64,000 nt of DNA from Thermoactinomyces mirandus (GCF_013868055.1 NZ_JACEOL010000038.1:45342-109341), one strand, 5' to 3'; positions 43,551 through 52,416 are shown, numbered from the stretch's first letter. The notes: generated by a model from the sequence alone, not told the origin. Made by a program: numbers and translations.

Positions 43551-44366
43551 TTAAACTTTCCAAGTCATCAAGGCTGTTTTGGCGTGGACAGTTTCTTTAA
43601 CCAGTCCGTCTTCAGATATTTGCCGAAGATAGCTTTGTATAAAATCCTTCTGCCCGGAGGTTAATGTTTGTGTCAGTCCAAAATAAGAGCAGTAAAATTT
43701 TTCTGCCTGTTCGATGGTCATAATCTGTTCCCATGAAGTATCAAGGTATGTGATTTCAGGATGCAAGCCCATAAGCCACAAAATATTGAAGCTGCAGTAG
43801 ATAGCTTTTCCATGCCCGGCTTTGGTATCCTTTCCCGCGATATACTCGCCAAGGCGGTCTTTTACCTCATCCCTGCGCTCAACAAAATGACTCAAAAAGC
43901 AAGCTCCCCGGCTGGCCTTTACCATTTTTTCAAGTGCAGTTCTGCTGTTTATAGCAGGAGTCATGGAAGCAAACACAAGGTCAAATTTCTTGTCCCAGCC
44001 TGCAGATTGAAGATCAATTTCTTCCCAATCCAAAACCCTGAATTCGGCATTGGAAAGGCCTGCCGCAGCTGCATTTTCCTCTGCGTACCTGATCATTTTT
44101 GGAGAAACATCAATCCCTGTAACAGATTTTGCTTTCTTTGCAAATTCTACAGCATATTTGCCTGGACCGCATCCTATATCCAGCACATTGGCATCTTTTG
44201 TCAGCATCCCTTTTGAGGCCAGCACCGAAAATATCTTTTTCCGGCGCTCTTCTCCTTCGCCTTTATAAACCCGTTGATTAAACTCTTCAGCCCTGTTGTC
44301 CCAAAACGTTTGCCTTGCTGCCGGATCAACTTCTTTTTTGCTCCAAGCCTGCTCAAAGTAGTTGAT
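43551..44366 (-). CDS. SAM-dependent methyltransferase without a standard start codon
   Basis: A class I methyltransferase of about 271 residues. Motif I VLDIGCGPGKYAVEF, VTGIDVSPKMI and a DLVFASMTPAI motif IV region are intact. The reading frame is open from the base after the FmdE stop (TAG 44372-44370) but has no ATG, GTG, TTG or CTG until GTG 44225. Residues before that GTG (YFEQAWSKKEVDPAARQ, FWDNRAEEFN) look like a true family N-terminus, so an ATC at 44366 (ATC-AAC-TAC-TTT) may be the start, or an ATG mutated to ATC. Starting at 44225 would remove about 47 residues. Role unknown; possibly methylates a metal-binding ligand. Confidence 0.7.
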   Translation of the reverse strand: MNYFEQAWSKKEVDPAARQTFWDNRAEEFNQRVYKGEGEERRKKIFSVLASKGMLTKDANVLDIGCGPGKYAVEFAKKAKSVTGIDVSPKMIRYAEENAAAAGLSNAEFRVLDWEEIDLQSAGWDKKFDLVFASMTPAINSRTALEKMVKASRGACFLSHFVERRDEVKDRLGEYIAGKDTKAGHGKAIYCSFNILWLMGLHPEITYLDTSWEQIMTIEQAEKFYCSYFGLTQTLTSGQKDFIQSYLRQISEDGLVKETVHAKTALMTWKV

Positions 44367-44369
44367 GCC

Positions 44370-44894
44370 CTACCAGCCTCTCGCATAGTACTCGAAGCAG
44401 TCAAGGCATACCTTCCTGCCGGATCTAATTCTGATTTTGTGCTCTGGTGCGCCTTCACCGCAATTTTCGCACACAATCGTCGCAAACCGTCTTGCTTTCT
44501 CAGGCACTTTAAAGGCCGGTTTGCTGAAATGAAAAAGTTCGTCCACCGGTGAATTCAATATGTATTGCTGGCGTTGCTGGTGATCCATTTCTCCTTCAAA
44601 TGGCTTTACAATCATTCTGAGACTTTCTCCATTGAGCCGATTGTAAAAGCTGAAAGCCATTTTTCCTGTCCCTCTGAAAACAAGATTCCCTTTTCCGACC
44701 GTACAGCCTGTGATCACCTGAATAGCATCCACACCACAAGCATCATTTTCCGTAACGCATACAACCTCCTCATCCTTTGAGAATTCAAGTCCCATCTTTT
44801 CCATCACGGCCTCACAAGCTTTGAAACCAATGGCAAGCCCCGGGCATTCATGGCCATGAAATGCCACTGATTTCTTCCACAGTTCTTTATTCAT
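44370..44894 (-). CDS. FmdE-family zinc-ribbon protein
   Basis: A 174-residue protein. The FmdE domain starts with FHGHECPGLAIGFKACEAV (His/Cys metal site near 13-17), followed by ENDACGVDAIQVITGCTVGKGNL; a C-terminal zinc ribbon has CENCGEG and CLDCF. FmdE was named from formylmethanofuran dehydrogenase operons, but free-standing versions occur with metal transport genes and their function is unsettled. AAGGAG precedes ATG 44894. It is the first gene of this operon and directly abuts the methyltransferase in frame. Confidence 0.88.
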   Translation of the reverse strand: MNKELWKKSVAFHGHECPGLAIGFKACEAVMEKMGLEFSKDEEVVCVTENDACGVDAIQVITGCTVGKGNLVFRGTGKMAFSFYNRLNGESLRMIVKPFEGEMDHQQRQQYILNSPVDELFHFSKPAFKVPEKARRFATIVCENCGEGAPEHKIRIRSGRKVCLDCFEYYARGW

Positions 44895-45190
44895 GAAATT
44901 CTCCTTTCAACAAGTGTCACTTTTCTTTTTTTTAAAATATTCTTTAAAAACCTTTAAAGAGAGGAAAAAGGCGAGGCGAATAATCTTCTGTCAACTTGTC
45001 TAAAAAAACAAGAAGGCTGGATTTTGGTGATTTATTCAGGACCAGGTTTTTCTGCCGGTTTGTTCAGCTGGTTGTAAAACGCAGAGCGCAACAGGCTCAT
45101 GGACTTCTTCTGCGAACGTTTGTTTTAATATTCTGTAAAAATTTATCATAAAACAATTTACTACAATAAAGAAAACATGTCAATTTATTA
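44895..45190 (-). promoter_or_regulatory. Long leader and promoter of the FmdE operon
   Basis: A minus-strand TTGACA near 45185 with a 17-base spacer and weak TAAATT gives a possible promoter, leaving about 250 bases of untranslated leader. Within it CGCAGA and TCTGCG close a hairpin near 45116-45080, and ACCGGCAG-AAAA-CCTGGT follows. The stretch could be a metal- or cofactor-sensing leader but matches no riboswitch I can identify. No coding is evident. Confidence 0.35.
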
Positions 45191-45273
45191 TTTTTTATCT
45201 ACGAGTTGACCTGTTTTTTGCTCAATTATTTTGAATAAATTACTCCGCTCCTCTTCCGGCACGATCCTGTTCA

Positions 45274-45303
45274 AAAAAACAACAGTGCCATCAAAGACAC
45301 TGT
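45274..45303 (-). terminator. Intrinsic terminator of the alkaline phosphatase gene
   Basis: ACAGTG and CACTGT (45303-45298 with 45287-45282) pair on the minus strand; TGTTTTTTTG follows. Fourteen bases after the phosphatase stop. Confidence 0.85.
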
Positions 45304-45317
45304 CAGTTTTACAAGAG

Positions 45318-46568
45318 TTAATTTCCCGCCCTCATCAGTTTCACGACCACATCGTGGATATGTGTATTCTCATAGACGCCTTGCAGCCTTTCCGCCCCCG
45401 GGCCCATTGCAGTCAAGGGAACATCCACCGCAGTGTGTCCCTCTGTTGTCCAATCCACGATAAATTGCTGGTTGGATTTCGCTACCGGGAAGGGGCCATC
45501 CTCCGCGGAAGTGCCATCCCCGGACTCGTCGGAGTCGTCCAACGGTTCAATGGTAAAACCGCCCGTTTCATGGTCACCGACCACAATTACGAGAGTGTCG
45601 CCATGTTTCCTGGCAAATTTCTTGGCACGGGCTACCGCCCTGTCAAACTGCCGGCCTGCCTCGATTGCCAGTTCAGCGTTGTTTACGTGGCACATGCTGT
45701 CGATCCCCTCTTCTTCCACCAGCAGGAAGAATCCATTCTTGTTCCTGGAGAGGGTTTCAAGGGCTCTATCCGTCATCTCCGGCAGGGAAACCAGCGGATT
45801 GTACTTGTCCCCCGCTTCTGTGCCGTACTGGAACATCTCCTCATTGGCGAACAGACCGAGAAGCCTGGCTCCATTTGCTTTTTGCAATTCTCTGTGGTCA
45901 CTCACATACTGGTAACCCAGTTTTTTCGCCAATTCCACCAGGTTTCCTTCCGTTCCCTTGCTCCCTTCGGACGGATCATCAGCCGGCCGATCCGGATGCC
46001 GTCCGGAGTTTCCCGCAGGATACCAATAATCCTCTCCACCGCCCAAAATGACATCCGGTCGGCTGTTCTCCAAATACTGCCGCGCAATTCTACTCTGATC
46101 ATCCCGATCCTCCACATGGGCCCCGAAAGCAGCCGGAGTCGCATCAGTCACTTGGCTGGTGGTAACGAGACCCGTCGCTTTGCCCAGTTTTTTGGCTTTT
46201 TCCAGAACGGTTTCCACCGGTTTTTTGTGGCGGTCGACACCGATCGCCCCATTATAGGTTTTGACCCCGGTAGCCATGGCCGTAGCGGCAGCGGCCGAAT
46301 CGGTCACAAACTCTTCGGGGTCAGCAGAGTTGGTGTGTACATAGCCAGTATAGGGCATATTGTCCATTGCCGTTTCCCCATGGAGGCCGACGCTGGACAG
46401 GCGAATCGCATCACGCTGGGCTTTTCCCATTCCGTCACCGACCATCAGAATCACGTTTTTCGTCCGGGGTGCCTGTTTGGCCTGACCTGCCCGCACCTGG
46501 GAAAAAGAAACCATTGCGATGGCCACAACCACAGCCAGGACTATCCCAAACCAACTGCGTTTGTTCAT
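45318..46568 (-). CDS. Secreted alkaline phosphatase (PhoA/PhoB family)
   Basis: A 416-residue phosphomonoesterase with an N-terminal signal or anchor (about 5-27, ending VRAGQA). Metal and nucleophile sites are all visible: NVILMVGDGMG (Asp ligand), TDSAAAATAMATG with nucleophile Ser near 91, HVEDRDDQS, LVEEEGIDSMCH, VVGDHETGGF and the His in TEGHTAVDVP. It releases phosphate from organic esters outside the cell. GGGGAGTG precedes ATG 46568. Its codon use is more GC-rich than that of most neighbours. A large frame on the opposite strand is only its shadow. Confidence 0.95.
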   Translation of the reverse strand: MNKRSWFGIVLAVVVAIAMVSFSQVRAGQAKQAPRTKNVILMVGDGMGKAQRDAIRLSSVGLHGETAMDNMPYTGYVHTNSADPEEFVTDSAAAATAMATGVKTYNGAIGVDRHKKPVETVLEKAKKLGKATGLVTTSQVTDATPAAFGAHVEDRDDQSRIARQYLENSRPDVILGGGEDYWYPAGNSGRHPDRPADDPSEGSKGTEGNLVELAKKLGYQYVSDHRELQKANGARLLGLFANEEMFQYGTEAGDKYNPLVSLPEMTDRALETLSRNKNGFFLLVEEEGIDSMCHVNNAELAIEAGRQFDRAVARAKKFARKHGDTLVIVVGDHETGGFTIEPLDDSDESGDGTSAEDGPFPVAKSNQQFIVDWTTEGHTAVDVPLTAMGPGAERLQGVYENTHIHDVVVKLMRAGN

Positions 46569-46960
46569 GAATGATCACTCCCCGTTAAAAATGCTCTCCC
46601 GTCTCAGGAACTCTGCGAAACTCTTTCGCACAAAACTGCATTGTTACGATCCCTTTATATTCTAATCCCCCTATATCAACAAAAGATAAATACCCTTTTA
46701 AAAATTACTAAAAGTATAGTCAAGAGAAAATAATCAGATAAAGTTCCCAAAAGCCAAAAATTCAGGAGACAGATATGATTTTTCACAAAATGTTAAAACA
46801 TGTTAGCCAAATGCAGAATTTGACAGTCATCTCCAGGCGCGTTCCGCCTGTGATTAACGGCACAACGCAACAATATCCCTCCTGAAAGCAGTATCAGCCA
46901 CCGAATTGGAAACCTATTTGTGCTACCATTTTAATAGAACAAATGTAGAGGTGGTTGCAA
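46569..46960. other. Divergent promoter region between phosphatase and licD
   Basis: A 390-base gap. On the minus strand CTAACA-TGTT-TTAACA (46806-46791) resembles two PhoP-box repeats but lies about 225 bases from the phosphatase start. A good ribosome site (GAGGTGG) for licD closes the region. No other gene is visible. Confidence 0.35.
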
Positions 46961-47800
46961 ATGAAACTTTCACAAGAAACAGTAAAACAACTGCAAAAAA
47001 AAGAGTTTGAGATTTTGCGGGAATTCGACAAGGCCGCAAGGAAAATGGGCCTTCCCTATACGCTTTCTTCCGGAACCCTGCTGGGTGCGGTGCGCCACGG
47101 CGGCTTCATTCCCTGGGATGATGACGCAGATGTGGCGATGTTGCGGGAAGATTACGAACGTTTTCTGAAGGAAGGACAAAAGTACTTGCCGGATTACCTG
47201 TTCATCCAACACTATGAGACGGACCACAATTTTCCCCACAATTTCATCAAACTTGTGGATACCCGTACCTTCCTCGTCGAGCATACTACCTCCAAACTGG
47301 ATATAAAAAGGGGTGTTTTTATAGATATTTTCCCGATCGACCGCATCCCTGACAATAAAGTCATCCGGGCAATCGACCGCCTGATGCTTGCTTTCATTTA
47401 CTTCACCAAATTTTCGGTGACCTTGCAGTTCAAGAAAAAGCGCCACAGCCGTTTGCGGAAGATAATAGGCAGGATTCTGTGGCCGCTTGGGAAAGCGTTC
47501 GGCATTAACCGGCTCAACCGATGGGAAACCCATATCAAAACGAAATACAATCATCATTCAGAATTTGAATATACTTATGGGGATAATTCCATAATCATTC
47601 CTACTGAGTTAAAGGATACCATGATCTTGCCCATCAGGATCTTTCACGACCTCGGGGAAATCGAATTTGAGCATCACACTTTCATGGCCCTGAAGGATCG
47701 CGACCGCTATCTGAAGACCCTTTACGGGGATAATTACATGGAATTACCGCCCAAAGAACAGCGTGTATGCAAGCATATGTTCACGGAGTTAAAATTATAA
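46961..47800 (+). CDS. licD: LicD-family phosphocholine transferase
   Basis: A 279-residue LicD/fukutin-type phosphotransferase. YTLSSGTLLGAVRHGGFIPWDDDADVAM, split over about residues 28-56, contains the family's GTLLGAVRHGxFIPWDDDxD signature with the metal-binding acidic cluster, and RGVFIDIFPIDRIP follows near 112. It transfers phosphocholine (or another phospho-group) from a CDP precursor onto cell-surface glycans. ATG 46961 is decided by GAGGTGG; TTG 46955 is less likely. It is separated from the choline operon by its own terminator. Confidence 0.9.
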   Translation: MKLSQETVKQLQKKEFEILREFDKAARKMGLPYTLSSGTLLGAVRHGGFIPWDDDADVAMLREDYERFLKEGQKYLPDYLFIQHYETDHNFPHNFIKLVDTRTFLVEHTTSKLDIKRGVFIDIFPIDRIPDNKVIRAIDRLMLAFIYFTKFSVTLQFKKKRHSRLRKIIGRILWPLGKAFGINRLNRWETHIKTKYNHHSEFEYTYGDNSIIIPTELKDTMILPIRIFHDLGEIEFEHHTFMALKDRDRYLKTLYGDNYMELPPKEQRVCKHMFTELKL

Positions 47801-47824
47801 AGTGTTTTTTGTTCACTTTTTGAT

Positions 47825-47869
47825 CAAAAAAGAGGGATGACTTTATCACATGGACATCTCTCTTTTTTT
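47825..47869 (+). terminator. Intrinsic terminator of licD
   Basis: AGAGGGATG (47831-47839) pairs with CATCTCTCT (47855-47863), followed by seven T. Thirty bases after the licD stop. Confidence 0.85.
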
Positions 47870-48110
47870 GATGCCTTAAATTTTGGACTGGAAGCATCTT
47901 GAAAAAACATCATAAACCTTTACCATTATGCATTTAAACTTTACTAGAAAATTATTTTGTGATAAAATGAATATGTTCAAAAATTGAATGTTATTTTTTT
48001 ATCCTTTCTTTTACCTGCCAAATCCATTCCGGATTTCCCCGGCTTCACCACACCTGGTTTCCGAATCCTGACAACAGAATAATAACAACAGCATAACAGG
48101 AGGGATTGCA

Positions 48111-49973
48111 ATGGAAGACCAACTAAAGGTGTTGGAGACCATCAACAAACATGTCCACATCAATCAAAAATTCATCGGACAGCTCTGCAATTTTTCCGCC
48201 GGCAAAGTCAATTATCTCATTCGCGATTTGATGGAAAAGGGCCTGATCGGTACACAGAAACACGGCCGTAGCACACAATACTACCTTACCAAACAAGGAA
48301 TCCGTTATTTGAAGAACCGGTATGCTTCCTATCAGGATAAAAAGGTTTATCTTCACGGTGGAAAAACGGCGCAGGTAAAAGAAGTCGTTATTCTGGCCGC
48401 CGGGGAAACAAAAGAGTTCAATCTGCCAGTAAGTCTGTTGCCGCTTGACGGCACAACGCTTTTACAACGGAACATTAATATTCTGAGAAAACATGGAATC
48501 GAAAAGATCATCATCGTCACCGGATACAAAAAAGAAGCCTTCAGCCAGTTATTTGATGAAGAGGGGATTATTTTCGTTGAAAATCCCCGCTATCAATGGA
48601 CTGGTTCGATGTCCTCCCTTGCTTGTGCCAAAAATGTAATTTCCGGAGATTTCCTCGTTCTTGAACATGATATTCTAATTGAGGAACAAGCATTCACTCA
48701 ATTGATTAATAATGAACAGCGGGACTGTATGCTGATCGCGACAGAAAGCGGATTAGGCAACGAAGCTTATGTGGAACTTCGCAACCAATACATATTCAAA
48801 ATTTCCAAGGATCTCCATCAGCTGAACAGGATCAACGGCGAAATGGTCGGGATCAGCAAAATTTCTTATGATGTCTTCCAACTGATGCTGGAAGAATACA
48901 AAGAAAACCAGAACCCGTTTCTGAATTATGAATATTTGCTGTTGGACGTCTCCCGCCAGTACAAAATCGGATATCTGAAAATCAATGATTTGATCTGGTC
49001 CGATATCGACACGAAAGAGCATTATATCCGCATTCTCAATCTTGTTTACCCGAAATTGAAACGGAAAGAAGAAAAATATTTCGTCCATCAATTTAAAGAG
49101 ACAATCTCATCTACGGTTGGGATTCCCCAGGACCAAATTACGGGAGTTTCCCCTTTGGGAGGGATGACGAACAAAAACTACAAAATCAGCGTGGCTGGAG
49201 GGAAGGAGTATGTGCTCCGCATTCCGGGGGCCGGAACGAAAAAAATGATCGACCGCCGCATCGAAAAGGAAAATGCGGTGCTTGCCAGCCGGCTCGGAAT
49301 CAACGCGAATATCCTGTATTTCGATGAAAACAAAGGCATGAAAATTTCGGAGATGATCCCTGACGCGGAAACACTCACCCCAAAGATGGCACGGCGAGAA
49401 GGAAATATGAAGCTTGTGGCCGGGATTTTAAAAAAGCTGCACACTTCCGGGATTCCGATGAAAAACAAATTTGATATCGGGCAAATAAAGGCCAGATACG
49501 AACAGCTCGTGGATGAGGTCAACGGGCATTTTTATCCGAACTTCCGCAAATTGAAAGAAGAGGTCCTGAAAATCAAGGCGATGTACGATGCCATGCAAGT
49601 TCCACTTGTGCCATGTCATAATGACACATTGCCGGATAATTTCGTCAAAAGCGGAGACGACCGGATCTATCTTATCGACTGGGAATACGCCGGGTTAAAC
49701 GATCCGGTCTGGGATTTGGCCGCTTATTCATTGGAATCTTCTTTTACGGAACGGGAAGAAGAACTGTTTTTGTCGTTCTACTTTCCAGAAGGAATCACCG
49801 AAAAAATCCGGATGCGGATGCTTATGCACAAGATTTTCCAGGATTACATCTGGAGCCTGTGGACTGTTTACAAAGAAGCCAAAGGCGACAATTTCGGAGA
49901 TTACGGCATCACGCGGTATAACCGGGCAATCGCCAACACGGAATTTTTCTTGTCGAAGAAGGTGTCAGCATGA
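48111..49973 (+). CDS. Winged helix - nucleotidyltransferase-like - choline kinase (LicA-like) fusion
   Basis: A 620-residue three-part protein. (1) A MarR-like winged helix, about 1-75 (LCNFSAGKVNYLIRDLMEKG, then the wing KHGRSTQYYLT). (2) A sugar-nucleotidyltransferase-fold domain, about 90-315, homologous to LicC, but its active-site loop reads LAAGETKEFNLPVSLLPLDG instead of LAAGxGTRLxPxTxxxPKxL, so the phosphate-binding GxGTR and the catalytic Lys are missing. (3) A choline-kinase/APH domain, about 330-615, with GGMTNKNYKI, CHNDTLPDNF (catalytic Asp near 504) and LIDWEYAGLNDPVWDLA, all intact. The kinase should phosphorylate imported choline. First gene of the operon; AGGAGGG precedes the ATG and the stop overlaps licB by 4 bases. 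Confidence 0.88.
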   Translation: MEDQLKVLETINKHVHINQKFIGQLCNFSAGKVNYLIRDLMEKGLIGTQKHGRSTQYYLTKQGIRYLKNRYASYQDKKVYLHGGKTAQVKEVVILAAGETKEFNLPVSLLPLDGTTLLQRNINILRKHGIEKIIIVTGYKKEAFSQLFDEEGIIFVENPRYQWTGSMSSLACAKNVISGDFLVLEHDILIEEQAFTQLINNEQRDCMLIATESGLGNEAYVELRNQYIFKISKDLHQLNRINGEMVGISKISYDVFQLMLEEYKENQNPFLNYEYLLLDVSRQYKIGYLKINDLIWSDIDTKEHYIRILNLVYPKLKRKEEKYFVHQFKETISSTVGIPQDQITGVSPLGGMTNKNYKISVAGGKEYVLRIPGAGTKKMIDRRIEKENAVLASRLGINANILYFDENKGMKISEMIPDAETLTPKMARREGNMKLVAGILKKLHTSGIPMKNKFDIGQIKARYEQLVDEVNGHFYPNFRKLKEEVLKIKAMYDAMQVPLVPCHNDTLPDNFVKSGDDRIYLIDWEYAGLNDPVWDLAAYSLESSFTEREEELFLSFYFPEGITEKIRMRMLMHKIFQDYIWSLWTVYKEAKGDNFGDYGITRYNRAIANTEFFLSKKVSA

Positions 49974-50959
49974 AGCACAAGGGGGTGGCTTACGGATTTT
50001 TGTCCGGCATTATGTGGGCACTGGACACGGTATTCATCGGCGTAATCCTCACCCATTCCATGTTCGTGTCGACAGAGCAGGCATTATTTCTCGCCCCGCT
50101 GGTGGGAACGTTTCTGCATGACACCGCATCGAGCCTGTGGATAGCCGGATACCTGTCACTTAAAGGAGAATTGAAGGCGGCACTGTCAAAAATCAAAACG
50201 ACCAGCGGCCGGTTTGTCATATTGGGAGCGCTTCTTGGCGGCCCCCTCGGAATGACGTTTTATGTGCTCGCCATCAAATATCTGGGTTCTTCCTATGCCG
50301 CCTCGTTTTCCGCGGTCTATCCGGCGGTTGGGGCGTTCTTCTCTTTTCTGATCCTGAAAGACCGTCTGTATCCCAAAAACTGGGTCGGCCTTTCCATCAG
50401 TATCCTGTTCATCATCTTACTCGGATACTCGGGATCCGGGGCATTTTCCGCCCAATATGGTCTCGGACTTTTGTTCATTGCTCTATGCATCTTCGGTTGG
50501 GGGATGGAATGCGTCATCGTCGCCTGCGGGATGAAAGGAGATGAAATCACCCCGGAACAATCCCTCCAGTTGCGTCAACTCGTTTCCGCGGTCACCTATT
50601 GCACAATCATCCTCCCGTCTTTTGGCGGCTGGACACTTGCAACGGAAGTGATCACAAGCAAAGAGCTGTTTTTTATTATTCTTGTTGCATTGGCGGGATC
50701 GGTATCGTACCTGTTTTATTACAAAGCCATCCGCAAAATTGGTCCCACAAGGGCGATGAGTTTAAACATCTCTTATTCTGCCTGGGCAATATTCTTCAGG
50801 TTTCTCTTTTTTGCGCAACCCTTCACTTTCCGGATGGTATTTTATTGCTTCATGATTATTTTCGGTTCAGTGCTGACGGTGGCTGGAAAAGATGAATTCA
50901 ATGTCACGGGGTTCTTTAAGAGATTCCTGAACCATCACATAAAGGAGGCGAACCGATGA
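49970..50959 (+). CDS. licB: Choline transporter LicB-like (DMT superfamily)
   Basis: A 329-residue protein with ten predicted helices and two EamA repeats. The first helix GVAYGFLSGIMWALDTVFIG and the LLGGPLGMTFYVLAIKYLG stretch fit LicB choline permeases, which feed choline to LicA. Overlaps its neighbours on both sides by 4 bases (ATGA), so the three genes form one translationally coupled unit. Choline specificity rests on the operon. Confidence 0.85.
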   Translation: MKHKGVAYGFLSGIMWALDTVFIGVILTHSMFVSTEQALFLAPLVGTFLHDTASSLWIAGYLSLKGELKAALSKIKTTSGRFVILGALLGGPLGMTFYVLAIKYLGSSYAASFSAVYPAVGAFFSFLILKDRLYPKNWVGLSISILFIILLGYSGSGAFSAQYGLGLLFIALCIFGWGMECVIVACGMKGDEITPEQSLQLRQLVSAVTYCTIILPSFGGWTLATEVITSKELFFIILVALAGSVSYLFYYKAIRKIGPTRAMSLNISYSAWAIFFRFLFFAQPFTFRMVFYCFMIIFGSVLTVAGKDEFNVTGFFKRFLNHHIKEANR

Positions 50960-51636
50960 GAGCAATTTTGCTGGCTGCGGGAATGGGAACGAGACTCCGC
51001 CCGATTACCTTTACGACTCCGAAATCCCTCATACCAATAAACGGCGAACCACTACTGGAAAGGCAAATCCGTTTCCTGAAAGAAATTGGTGTCCGGGAGA
51101 TCGTCGTTGTGACCGGTTATCTCCATAAAAAATTTTCTTACCTGAAAGAGAAATACCATGTGACGCTTATTCGCAATGACCGATTTGACTGTTACAACAA
51201 TGTCTATTCAATGTATTTGGTCAGGAAGTATTTACCCGGTGCTTATGTCATCGACGCTGACAACTATTTGCGCCGCAATTTCCTGTTGAAAAAACCGGAT
51301 ACATCTCTATATTTCAGTGCAAAAAAACCGTTTCGCAACGAATGGGTAATCCATGCAGACCGGACAAACAAAGTCCGAAACATTACCATCGATGAGAAAG
51401 GAAACAATTACATCCTCTGCGGCATTTCCTACTGGAGCGAGGCGGACGGCCGAAAACTTGTCAGGAAACTGGAAGAAACGGTCGCAAATGGGAACTTCAA
51501 AGATTTATATTGGGACAACATTGTCAAAGATAACATCGACGATTTAAATGTCTATCTGAAAAAAATCGATGCCCCGGATACATATGAAATCGATTGTATT
51601 GATGATTTGCACCGGTTGCGCCAGGAAGTGCTGTAG
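50956..51636 (+). CDS. licC: Choline-phosphate cytidylyltransferase LicC
   Basis: A 226-residue nucleotidyltransferase with an intact active site: ILLAAGMGTRLRPITFTTPKSL at the N-terminus gives the phosphate loop and catalytic Lys, VVTGYLHKKF follows, NNVYSMYLV near 77 and the metal-binding YVIDADNYL near 95 match LicC. It makes CDP-choline from CTP and phosphocholine for LicD. AGGAGG precedes the ATG. Last gene of the operon. Confidence 0.92.
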   Translation: MRAILLAAGMGTRLRPITFTTPKSLIPINGEPLLERQIRFLKEIGVREIVVVTGYLHKKFSYLKEKYHVTLIRNDRFDCYNNVYSMYLVRKYLPGAYVIDADNYLRRNFLLKKPDTSLYFSAKKPFRNEWVIHADRTNKVRNITIDEKGNNYILCGISYWSEADGRKLVRKLEETVANGNFKDLYWDNIVKDNIDDLNVYLKKIDAPDTYEIDCIDDLHRLRQEVL

Positions 51637-52316
51637 CCGTTCCGGACAGTGTCCGTGCCTGATTTCATCAGTGCGGACACCTGACCCCATCAGAATGATC
51701 CCACCGTCCAACGGACGCTTAAAACAAAACGCTTTTTTCCCGCCTGCCGGAACACAAAGTCACCATGCCCTTCTTCATCCAACACCTGCGCAAATCCCTT
51801 ATTACCGCCAACAAGATCGTACAGGCCGTTTTTCAGTATACATTGTCTATGTTTGCAACAACAGGAATTCCATATTCCCGGACAATGTGAACTATGGATC
51901 CATCATGCCGCCGACTCTACAACCAGTGCTTTGGCTGGATGAAACAAAAGCGTCAAATCCAGAATCTGTAAAGATAAGACGAAAATCTTTATTCAGTCAG
52001 ATTCTTCCGGCATGAAGACGACCCTGACGAATCCCCCGGCAAGAGGAAACGGGAATTCCGGCAAAAGCGCTTCAGGTCCCCAAGCCTGTTCCTCTCTCCT
52101 GAATATATTATTGTTACGACACGGTGAGGAACAGGCTTTTGATATTGCTTACAGGATTATCCAAGCGAACCAACCAAAGTTTTCCATATTATTTACATAC
52201 CGGTTTTCCAATATTGCGACAAGTTCATCCGCTACAGATAAAATGATCCTTTTTCTGTATTTCTATGGGATATCGAGAAGTATATGTTTTTTTCTGGGAT
52301 TTTTCTCCTTTGGGAC
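51637..52316. other. Long region without a recognisable gene
   Basis: About 680 bases between licC and the clpE promoter. Near 51640-51690 there are imperfect inverted repeats (GGACAGTGTCC; GTGTCCG and CGGACAC), reminiscent of insertion-sequence ends or a weak terminator. Reading frames present on both strands lack ribosome sites and family signatures. I see nothing else that I can support. Confidence 0.4.
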
Positions 52317-52378
52317 TTGCATCCAAAAATAAAATGATTATAATAGAAATTGAAAGGTCAAATAAAGTCAAAGTCAAA
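52317..52378 (+). promoter_or_regulatory. clpE promoter with CtsR operator
   Basis: TTGCAT (52317-52322), 16-base spacer, TATAAT (52339-52344). Just downstream GGTCAAA-TAA-AGTCAAA (52356-52372) is a textbook CtsR heptad repeat, with a third AGTCAAA overlapping it to 52378. CtsR would block the start region until heat or protein stress. Confidence 0.92.
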
Positions 52379-52416
52379 TTTTTTGGCACTCCATCGAAGT
52401 GAAGGAGGTAATAACG

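Noticed and set aside
45231..46574. 447-residue open frame on the plus strand
   Set aside because: It mirrors the alkaline phosphatase gene, lacks a ribosome site and family motifs, and its openness follows from the GC-rich codon use of the gene opposite.
46791..46806. PhoP box for the alkaline phosphatase
   Set aside because: Only two repeats, spacing of four rather than five bases, and about 225 bases from the gene start; kept only as a remark.
51640..51720. Insertion-sequence end
   Set aside because: GTGTCCG/CGGACAC repeats are suggestive, but no transposase piece or target duplication could be found.
51569..52015. 148-residue plus-strand frame after licC
   Set aside because: It begins inside licC in another frame, has no ribosome site and no recognisable domain.
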